From Miltoncostaeales bacterium (lineage in GTDB: Bacteria; Actinomycetota; Thermoleophilia; Miltoncostaeales; Miltoncostaeaceae): a stretch of 21,292 nt of DNA. Below the pieces are notes generated by a model. The model did no database searches, was not told the origin of the DNA, and worked only from the letters and a program-made list of their open reading frames with translations. Of the stretch, positions 15,809 through 21,292 are shown piece after piece (position 1 is the first letter of the stretch; the number at the start of each line of letters is the position of its first letter). The position numbers and the translations under genes were made by a program. Location of the stretch: the NCBI GenBank assembly GCA_030829765.1, contig JAUROO010000074.1, positions 1-21,292 on the forward strand. Direction: 5' to 3'.

Positions 15809-17253
15809 ACGCCGGAGCGGCACTCACCCTGTATGTGATGGCGGCCGTGACGGTGGCGGCGATCGTGCTGGCCGTGGTACCGCTGCCCGCATCGGCGCGG
15901 CGCCTGCCCGAGGCCATCGGCATGGCCGGCATCGTCGCCACCCTGGCCATCACCGTGACCCAGTGGGGCGAGCGACAGGTGGCCTTCAGCGGCGAGCTCC
16001 GCATTGACCGCTTCGGGTTGCTGATGACCTGGGTCATCATGATCGCGGCCCTCGCCACGCTGCTGCTGGGATGGGGCGAGCCCGCCGCCGCCGGGCGCCG
16101 GAGGGAGTTCACCGGGCTGGTGCTTGCGGCCGCCACCGGGATGATGCTGACCGTGATGAGCGGCGACCTCATCACCCTGTTCATCGGCATCGAACTGCTG
16201 TCGGTGTCGCTGTACATCCTGTGCGCCATGGAGGTGGCCCGCGAGAGGTCACTGGAGAGCGGGCTGAAGTACCTGATCACCGGCTCCATCGGCACCGCGC
16301 TGCTGGTCTACGGCTTCGCCCTGCTGTACGGCGTGACCGGCACGACCTCGCTCGCAGGGATCGCGGCACGCCTCGACTCGGTGGGCGGGCTGGCATCGGA
16401 CCCCCTCCTGATCGCGGCGATCGTGCTGATCGTGGTGGCCCTGGGCTTCAAGGCGAGCGCCGTGCCCTTCCACATGTGGACACCCGACGTGTACGAGGGT
16501 GCGCCCACGCCGGTGACGGCCTTCATGGGCACCGGCACGAAGGCCGCCGCGATGGGCGCGTTCCTGCTGCTGTTCACCGGGGCCACCTCGCAGGCATCCG
16601 GCGACTGGCGCGGCCTGATCGGCGCGCTCGCGGTTGCCACGATGGTCGTGGGCAACGTGGGCGCGCTGCTGCAGGACAACGTCAAGCGCATGCTGGCGTG
16701 GTCGAGCATCGCCCAGGCGGGATACCTGCTGATCGGGGTGGCCGTTGGCACCACCGCGGGCGCCGAGGCGCTCATCTACTACCTGTTCGCCTACGTGGCG
16801 ATGACCCTGGCGGCGTTCGCCATCGTCATCCTGCGCGAGCGCGAGGTGGAGGACGGCGACCAGCTGGCGGCCATGGCCGGGTACGGACGTGCGCGCCCGT
16901 GGGCCGGGGTGGTGATGACCCTCGCGATGGTGTCGCTGGCCGGGTTCCCGCCCTTCGCCGGGTTCGTGGGGAAGTTCCTGCTGTTCGGATCAGCCGTGGA
17001 CGCCGGAATGGCGTGGCTGGCGATCGTGGGGGCCGTGGCCAGCGTGATCAGCGTGGTCTACTACCTGCGGGTGGTGATCGTGATGTGGGGAACGCCCGCC
17101 GATGGCCGCAGCAACGAGCGGCGCCTGCGCGTGCCGCCTTCCGTGGCCACGGTGGCCGTGGCCGGCGCGGTCGCCATCGTCGCGCTGGCCATCGCGGCGC
17201 AGCCCATGCTGGACCTGTGCGCGGACGCCGCCCGCGCGCTGATCATCCCCTAG
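15805..17253 (+). CDS. nuoN: NADH-quinone oxidoreductase subunit N, antiporter-like
   Basis: A 482-residue membrane subunit, the third antiporter-like pump. Key charged residues are present: Glu130 in GIELLSVSLYIL, Lys216 in GFKASAVPFHMWTPDVYEG, Lys246 in GTGTKAA, KRMLAWSSIAQAGY (294-307), and Lys390 in GFVGKFLLF. The GTG at 15805 overlaps the nuoM TGA by 4 bp. The upstream part of the open frame belongs to nuoM. It is the last gene of the operon; its TAG lies 22 bp from the stop of the convergent tetR-type gene. Confidence 0.96.
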   Translation: MNAGAALTLYVMAAVTVAAIVLAVVPLPASARRLPEAIGMAGIVATLAITVTQWGERQVAFSGELRIDRFGLLMTWVIMIAALATLLLGWGEPAAAGRRREFTGLVLAAATGMMLTVMSGDLITLFIGIELLSVSLYILCAMEVARERSLESGLKYLITGSIGTALLVYGFALLYGVTGTTSLAGIAARLDSVGGLASDPLLIAAIVLIVVALGFKASAVPFHMWTPDVYEGAPTPVTAFMGTGTKAAAMGAFLLLFTGATSQASGDWRGLIGALAVATMVVGNVGALLQDNVKRMLAWSSIAQAGYLLIGVAVGTTAGAEALIYYLFAYVAMTLAAFAIVILREREVEDGDQLAAMAGYGRARPWAGVVMTLAMVSLAGFPPFAGFVGKFLLFGSAVDAGMAWLAIVGAVASVISVVYYLRVVIVMWGTPADGRSNERRLRVPPSVATVAVAGAVAIVALAIAAQPMLDLCADAARALIIP

Positions 17254-17275
17254 GCACGCCGGCCGAGGACAGTCC

Positions 17276-17884
17276 CTACGGGGCGACCCCGCGCAGGAAG
17301 ATGTCCACGAACGCCGCGTTCTGCTTGGGCGTGATACGGCGCCCACGCATGGTGCTGGTGGACAGGATGGGACCGATGACCGATTCCACCGCCACCGCGG
17401 AGTCGATTCCCGGGCGCATCTCGCCGCGGTCGATGCCGCGCTGCAGCACGGCCACGATGACCCGCGTCCAGGGCGCCAGGATGTCGTTCATCCACAGCGC
17501 GTGGAGGCCGGGATAACGCGGCATCTCACCCACGACGGCGGCGAGCAGCTTCCCCGGAACGCCGTTGAGATTGATGCTCACCACACGGGTGATGGCGAGG
17601 AGGTCGTCGCGCAGGTTGCCGGTGTCCGGCTCGGCGATGGGCTCCCACACCTCGGCCAGGGCCGACACCACCAGCGACTGCTTGTCGGGCCACCGCAGGT
17701 AGATGGTGCCCTTGCCGACGCCGGCCGACTCGGCCACCGCGGCGATGGTGAGCCGCCCGAAGCCACGCTCCAGCAGCAGCGCCCGGGTGGCGCCGAGCAC
17801 GACGCCCTCCACGCGCGGGTCGCGGGGACGGCCGCGCGGGCGCCGGATGGGGGGCTCCGGCATCTCGATGGGAGTGGTGATCAT
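17276..17884 (-). CDS. TetR/AcrR-family transcriptional regulator
   Basis: A 202-residue protein. After a basic RRPRGRPRDPR leader, residues about 28-75 form the TetR helix-turn-helix: GATRALLLERGFGRLTIAAV then AESAGVGKGTIYLRWPDKQS, with the characteristic YxRWPxKxxL ending. The C-terminal half is helical and ligand-binding in this family, with no recognisable ligand. The ATG at 17884 is preferred, with a GGAGCAGG-like site upstream; the longer frame to 17938 lacks a better start. It lies downstream of the TauE pair on the same strand and converges on nuoN. Inverted repeats in its upstream gap could be its own operator, since most TetR proteins repress their own gene. What it regulates is unknown. 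Confidence 0.9.
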   Translation of the reverse strand: MITTPIEMPEPPIRRPRGRPRDPRVEGVVLGATRALLLERGFGRLTIAAVAESAGVGKGTIYLRWPDKQSLVVSALAEVWEPIAEPDTGNLRDDLLAITRVVSINLNGVPGKLLAAVVGEMPRYPGLHALWMNDILAPWTRVIVAVLQRGIDRGEMRPGIDSAVAVESVIGPILSTSTMRGRRITPKQNAAFVDIFLRGVAP

Positions 17885-17900
17885 GGTCAACCTGCTCCGT

Positions 17901-17943
17901 ATTCCGTTGTGAGTCTGATGATGGGGGAACTGGCCCACGGAAT
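17901..17943. promoter_or_regulatory. Spaced inverted repeat upstream of the tetR-type gene
   Basis: ATTCCGT at 17901-17907 and ACGGAAT at 17937-17943 are perfect reverse complements separated by 29 bp. They flank the likely promoter zone of the TetR-type gene, which starts at 17884. An operator role is an inference from position only; the spacing between half-sites is wider than for a simple dimer site, so two separate sites or looping would be needed. Confidence 0.3.
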
Positions 17944-17948
17944 TTACA

Positions 17949-17976
17949 CCCGCGCGGGCCGGGTGGCATCACCCGG
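17949..17976 (-). terminator. Paired hairpins at the end of the second TauE half gene
   Basis: CCGGGTG-GCAT-CACCCGG (17959-17976) is a 7-bp perfect inverted repeat with a 4-base loop that includes the stop codon (17969-17971) of the minus-strand TauE gene. Next to it lies CCCGCGCGGG (17949-17958), a perfect 10-bp palindrome. Together they could fold into strong RNA hairpins ending the TauE transcript, but no T-tract follows, so intrinsic termination is unproven. Confidence 0.4.
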
Positions 17977-18340
17977 ATGATGAGGTTGACATCCACACCC
18001 GGGCGGCGATGACGACCATCAGCAGGGCGAACACCACCTTCAGCGCCAGTTCGGGCAGGTAGTGAGCGGCAATGGCCGCGGCGATGGCCGCCGGTATCGC
18101 CCCAATGCCCACGAACACCGCGGCCCTGAGGTGCACCTCACCACTGCGCCGCTGCAGGAACGTGGCGAGCAGCGCCACCGGGATGATGGCGAGCAGCGAC
18201 GTGCCCTCGGCGGTCACCTGCGGCAGCCCAAGCGCGAGGGTGAGCGCCGGCACGAAGAGGATGCCCCCTCCCACGCCGGTAAGGGCCGCCACCACGCCGG
18301 CGACCACGCCCACGAGTGCGGCGATGACGTAGGGGGTCAG
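17969..18340 (-). CDS. Half-size TauE/SafE (TSUP) transporter, C-terminal-type half
   Basis: A protein of about 123 residues with four predicted hydrophobic helices, equal to one half of a TauE/SafE anion exporter. It has the repeat signature ALTGVGGGILFVPAL near its start and ends in ALKVVFALLMVVIAARVW. Full-length family members contain two such repeats. The start is a problem: the frame is open upstream into the previous gene, but the only codon near the expected N-terminus is CTG at 18340, which overlaps the previous TGA as CTGA; the next normal start is GTG 18313, inside the first helix. It may be translated by termination-reinitiation from the upstream half. The substrate (sulfite, sulfoacetate or other organosulfur anion) cannot be told. 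Confidence 0.72.
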   Translation of the reverse strand: MTPYVIAALVGVVAGVVAALTGVGGGILFVPALTLALGLPQVTAEGTSLLAIIPVALLATFLQRRSGEVHLRAAVFVGIGAIPAAIAAAIAAHYLPELALKVVFALLMVVIAARVWMSTSSSG

Positions 18341-18687
18341 TGCGCCACCACCAGGGCGATGGCGGAGGCCAGCAGGAGCACGGCGAACGCACGGGCGATG
18401 ACCTGCGTGGACACCCGCGCGCGCAGGCGCACGCCGATGAGGGTTCCGAACAGGGCCGGGATGCCCACGACCAGGGCGAGCAGCCAGTCGACGTTGCCGA
18501 GCGCGGCGTAGCTGGCCACCCCCCACACCGCGATGATGGCGATGGAGGCCAGCGAGGTGGCCGTGGCGTGGCGGGCGTCCATCCAGGCAAGGGCCATCAG
18601 CAGGGGGACGATGACCGCGCCGCCGCCCACGCCCAGGAGGCCCGAGAACGCCCCGCCTGCAAGGCCCACCACGAGCAGGCGGGCCAC
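18337..18687 (-). CDS. Half-size TauE/SafE (TSUP) transporter, N-terminal-type half
   Basis: A 116-residue membrane protein with about four helices and the repeat signature GLLGVGGGAVIVPLL after the first helix, then a run TSLASIAIIAVWGVASY. It aligns by eye with the following gene over its full length, so the two are the two internal repeats of one TauE/SafE transporter encoded as separate frames (the second is in the -1 frame relative to this one). The two halves probably assemble together. GTG 18687 is chosen because longer versions run into the divergent otsB-like gene. Only 37 bp separate the two divergent starts. Confidence 0.75.
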   Translation of the reverse strand: MARLLVVGLAGGAFSGLLGVGGGAVIVPLLMALAWMDARHATATSLASIAIIAVWGVASYAALGNVDWLLALVVGIPALFGTLIGVRLRARVSTQVIARAFAVLLLASAIALVVAH

Positions 18688-18710
18688 CGGGAGCGGCGCG
18701 CCGCCCGTGT

Positions 18711-18716
18711 TAGCGT
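18711..18716 (+). promoter_or_regulatory. Candidate -10 element of the otsB-like gene, probably leaderless
   Basis: TAGCGT in GTTAGCGTGA lies 8 bp before the GTG at 18725. If it is a -10 element, transcription would begin at or next to the start codon, giving a leaderless message, which is common in actinobacteria. There is no Shine-Dalgarno sequence before the GTG, in agreement. The minus-strand TauE promoter must share the same 37-bp gap. Confidence 0.4.
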
Positions 18717-18724
18717 GACCGGGC

Positions 18725-19534
18725 GTGGTGGCTCCCCTCGATGCACAGGTGCTCGGCATTGCCGCTGCCGCGCGCGGGGATGCCGCGCGCACCGGGCTGC
18801 TGTTCGACATCGATGGTGTACTGGCACCGATCGTGCCGAACGCCGGGGATGCCCGCGTGCCCGGCGAGGCCCTCGACCTGCTGTCCGCACTGACCGGCGA
18901 CTACCTGCTGGTGGGTGCCATCAGCGGGCGGGCAATGGCGGACGTGGAGCGGATGGTGCCGGTCCCGGGAATCGCGCGGGGAGGGAACCATGGGCTGGAG
19001 GTGGCGGCGGCGGGGCACGACCCCCACATGGTGCCCGAGGCCGCGGCGCCCGTGGCCCACCTGCGCGCGTTCGTGGAAGCCCTGGACCGGGACGCCCTCC
19101 GCGCACGGGGCGCGTGGGTGGAGGACAAGGGGGCGTCGGTGAGCCTGCACTACCGCGAGGCGCGCGACCCGCGCGCCACCGGGGAGTGGCTGCGGGCGCA
19201 GGTCCGCCCCGCCGCCGTGGCGCACGGGCTCCGGACACGCGACGGGAAGATGATCCTCGAGCTGCTCCCCGACGTGGACGTGGACAAGGGCACGGCACTC
19301 CGGGCCATCGCGCGGGAATCCGGCGCGCGGCGGATCCTCTACGTGGGGGACGACCACACCGATGCCGACGCGTGGCGGGAGATGCGACGCATGACGGCGC
19401 AGGGGGAACTGGACGGCGCCTGGTGCATGGTGGCCGACGGCCCGGAGGTGGACCCCTCCGTCCGGGGCGCGGCCGACGCCGCCGTGCCGGGAACCGAGGG
19501 GGTCCTGGCGCTGATGCGCCGCCTGGCGGACTGA
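18725..19534 (+). CDS. otsB: Trehalose-6-phosphate phosphatase, HAD superfamily
   Basis: A 269-residue HAD-superfamily phosphatase expected to remove phosphate from trehalose 6-phosphate to give trehalose, a stress protectant. Motif I is LLFDIDGVLAP (Asp28 nucleophile, Asp30 acid/base), motif II is VGAISGRAM with its serine, GGNHGLEV is an OtsB hallmark, VEDKGASVSLHYR follows it, and motifs III/IV are the lysine in DVDVDKGTAL and the acidic YVGDDHTDADAW. GTG 18725 is followed at once by a second GTG (18728), so the exact start is uncertain. No trehalose-6-phosphate synthase gene (otsA) is in the window. It lies divergent from the TauE pair and upstream of the L,D-transpeptidase gene. Confidence 0.88.
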   Translation: MVAPLDAQVLGIAAAARGDAARTGLLFDIDGVLAPIVPNAGDARVPGEALDLLSALTGDYLLVGAISGRAMADVERMVPVPGIARGGNHGLEVAAAGHDPHMVPEAAAPVAHLRAFVEALDRDALRARGAWVEDKGASVSLHYREARDPRATGEWLRAQVRPAAVAHGLRTRDGKMILELLPDVDVDKGTALRAIARESGARRILYVGDDHTDADAWREMRRMTAQGELDGAWCMVADGPEVDPSVRGAADAAVPGTEGVLALMRRLAD

Positions 19535-19641
19535 GGCGCCGCCCCCCCGGATGGCCGCACGTGGCGCGGGGTTTCGACCCACCTATCCGGTCAGGGTGAC
19601 GCTTGTGACGAATGCTATGTTGCGGCCGCATCGGACGGGCC
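19535..19641. promoter_or_regulatory. Intergenic gap with candidate promoter for the L,D-transpeptidase gene
   Basis: A 107-bp gap. TATGTT at 19616-19621 matches the TANNNT -10 pattern about 20 bp before the ATG at 19642. A run of eight cytosines lies near its left end. No clear -35 hexamer and no strong terminator hairpin were found. Confidence 0.35.
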
Positions 19642-21246
19642 ATGGGGGGCATGCGGGTACTCGGCACACGGAGCGGGCTGGTCACGGTGATCGTGACGGG
19701 GATCGTCGCGCTCGGACTCGCCGCCGCCTTCCTGGTGGTGGAGTGGACCACCCGACCCGTGGTGGACCCGCTGCAGCCCCGCGCGGGGGGCGCGATCAAC
19801 CCGGGCACGCTGCCGATCGTGGTCGGCACCACCTCGGGCGCGATGTCCGACCTGCGGGTGACGCTGGACGGCACCGACATCACCGGCTCGGTGGGGGGCG
19901 CCGGCGATGGGCTGGTCATCAACGCCCCGAACCTGGCCGATGGCCGTCACGTGATGTCGGTGTCCTACTCGGCGGGCAACCTCTTCGCGCGCGGGGCGTC
20001 CGCCGAGTGGGAGTTCACCGTGGACACCACCCCACCCGAGCTGGCGGTGGACAAGCCGGCGCTCGGGGGCAGCACCACGCATGATGTGGTGTTCGCCGGA
20101 ACCACCGAGCAGGGCAGCATCGTGGCGATCACCTGGAAGGGCGGCGAGGTGGCGACCCGGGCGGACGGCACCGACGGGGCATGGTCGGCCACGGCGCGGC
20201 TGCCGGAGGGCCGGAGCACCGTGACCGTCACGGCGACGGACCCCGCGGGCAACACGACCACGAAGAAGAAGCGCGTGATCGTGGATACCAAGGTGCCCAC
20301 GCTGTCGCTGTCCGGCACGAAGCAGCTGATCAAGCTGACGACCACGGCCGAGCCGATCATCTACGGGCGCGTGGGAGGCGACAAGCCACGCGACCTGCTC
20401 TTCGGCGCGAAGATCAACGGGCGGCAGATCCCCGTGCTGCGCGGCCGCGATGCCGTGGGCGGCAAGAAGGCCACGGCTGATGTGCCCGCCTCGGGCGGCA
20501 ACCCGCCCAGCCTCACGATCAACGGCAACACATTCGCCCTGTTCCCGGGCAAGCTGGCCGAGGGCGAGAACACGATCTCGGTGTGGGTGCGCGACCGGGG
20601 CGGCAACGTGGCCCGCAAGGAGTTCACCTCGTTCGTGGACACCTCATCCGAGTTCGGTGCGTCCCAGTTGATGAAGGGGGCGATCGGCGCGGATGTGACG
20701 CAGCTCCAGGAGCGGCTGGGCCAGGCCGGCGTGTGGAAGGGCGGCTCCACCGGGAAGTACGACGCCAAGACGGTGACCGCGGTCGAGAAGTACCAGAAGA
20801 AGCACAAGCTGCCCATGAACGGCAGGGTGGACGCGCGCACCCTGCGGGCGCTGGTGGGGAAGATCCAGGTGAATCTCTCTGCGCGCACCCTCACGCTGTA
20901 CCGCGATGGGAAGAAGAAGAAGACCTACCGCGTGGCCGTGGGCACCACGCAGTACCCCACCCCCACCGGCACCTACAAGATCGTGACGAAGGAGAAGAAC
21001 CCCACGTGGAAGCCGCCCGACTCCCCGTGGGCCGAGGGGCTCGGGCCGATCCCGCCCGGTGAGGGCAACCCGCTGGGCACCCGCTGGATCGGCACCTCGG
21101 CGCCCGCGATCGGCATCCATGGCACTTACGCCGACTACTCCATCGGCAGCGCAGCCAGCCACGGCTGCCTGCGCATGCACATCCCCGAGGTGGAGGAGCG
21201 CTACGAGCACGTGGCCGTGGGAATGCCCGTGGATATCAACCCCTGA
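19642..21246 (+). CDS. Membrane-anchored L,D-transpeptidase with peptidoglycan-binding domain (YkuD)
   Basis: A protein of 534 residues. A single N-terminal hydrophobic helix (about residues 12-33, LVTVIVTGIVALGLAAAFLV) anchors it, with the rest outside the cell. Residues about 40-335 hold beta-rich Ig-like segments, with the DTTPPELAV and TVTVTATDPAGN patterns of bacterial Ig-like repeats. Residues about 338-405 form a PG_binding_1 domain (ADVTQLQERLGQAG, then TVTAVEKYQKKHKL). The C-terminal YkuD domain has the catalytic IGIHGTYAD and SHGCLRM motifs: His493, His507, Cys509 and Arg511. Such enzymes make 3-3 peptidoglycan crosslinks. The ATG at 19642 is preferred over 19612 because the candidate -10 box overlaps the earlier codon; ATG 19651 is also possible. 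Confidence 0.9.
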   Translation: MGGMRVLGTRSGLVTVIVTGIVALGLAAAFLVVEWTTRPVVDPLQPRAGGAINPGTLPIVVGTTSGAMSDLRVTLDGTDITGSVGGAGDGLVINAPNLADGRHVMSVSYSAGNLFARGASAEWEFTVDTTPPELAVDKPALGGSTTHDVVFAGTTEQGSIVAITWKGGEVATRADGTDGAWSATARLPEGRSTVTVTATDPAGNTTTKKKRVIVDTKVPTLSLSGTKQLIKLTTTAEPIIYGRVGGDKPRDLLFGAKINGRQIPVLRGRDAVGGKKATADVPASGGNPPSLTINGNTFALFPGKLAEGENTISVWVRDRGGNVARKEFTSFVDTSSEFGASQLMKGAIGADVTQLQERLGQAGVWKGGSTGKYDAKTVTAVEKYQKKHKLPMNGRVDARTLRALVGKIQVNLSARTLTLYRDGKKKKTYRVAVGTTQYPTPTGTYKIVTKEKNPTWKPPDSPWAEGLGPIPPGEGNPLGTRWIGTSAPAIGIHGTYADYSIGSAASHGCLRMHIPEVEERYEHVAVGMPVDINP

Positions 21247-21292
21247 CCCAGGCCCCGGGCGTGCCGGCGCTGGATGACTCCGGCTTCACCGC
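21243..21292 (+). CDS. Possible start of a further gene, cut by the window end
   Basis: From 21243 a frame stays open to the window edge, reading TQAPGVPALDDSGFTA after a CTG that overlaps the L,D-transpeptidase TGA as CTGA. A normal GTG lies at 21261. Too short to identify, and possibly not coding. Confidence 0.2.
   Translation, partial: MTQAPGVPALDDSGFT

Noticed and set aside
17254..17291. Rho-independent terminator after nuoN
   Set aside because: The only hairpin (CGGGG-CGA-CCCCG, 17279-17291) is 5 bp, lies within the tetR-type coding end and has no T-tract.
19535..19560. Poly-C tract after the otsB-like gene
   Set aside because: A run of cytosines in very high-GC intergenic DNA is expected; no repeats or phase-variation context support a function.

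Overview
The window is a high-GC bacterial segment with strong G/C bias at third codon positions, many GTG (and one TTG) starts and densely overlapping genes. This points to a high-GC Actinomycetota. The separate nuoC and nuoD genes, the L,D-transpeptidase and the poorly conserved -35 promoter regions fit a deep lineage such as Thermoleophilia, but that placement is an inference from style, not from a marker gene.

Layout. Bases 2-595 hold the C-terminal part of a gene entering from the left, possibly a superfamily II helicase. Next is a two-gene toxin-antitoxin module: a ribbon-helix-helix antitoxin (639-887) and a MazF/PemK-type toxin (875-1201), with a perfect inverted repeat just before the antitoxin. 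Convergent to it lie a small TPR protein and an ABC-2 permease on the minus strand (2321 down to 1198). A 197-bp regulatory gap follows.

The core of the window (2519-17253) is one complete 14-subunit NADH-quinone oxidoreductase (complex I) operon, nuoABCDEFGHIJKLMN in canonical order, with genes overlapping or nearly touching. NuoE, F and G form the NADH-oxidising module. NuoB, C, D and I carry electrons to quinone. NuoA, H, J, K, L, M and N form the membrane proton-pumping arm. The operon carries one extra gene, a single-domain cupin (11018-11506) wedged between nuoI and nuoJ by overlaps at both ends. NuoL lacks the transmembrane-helix-5 glutamate of its antiporter-like fold (Ala148 instead), while NuoM and NuoN keep theirs.

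After the operon, a TetR-family regulator and a pair of half-size TauE/SafE (TSUP) transporter genes lie on the minus strand. The two halves are joined by a CTGA overlap with no ordinary start codon for the second half. Divergent from them are a trehalose-6-phosphate phosphatase (otsB-like) and a membrane-anchored L,D-transpeptidase with Ig-like regions, a peptidoglycan-binding domain and a YkuD domain. The last bases may begin another gene.

No tRNA, rRNA, CRISPR array, insertion sequence or prophage signal was seen. Most of the window is a conserved housekeeping operon. The points worth a second look are the embedded cupin, the NuoL substitution, the split TauE pair and the palindromes at the toxin-antitoxin and tetR loci.
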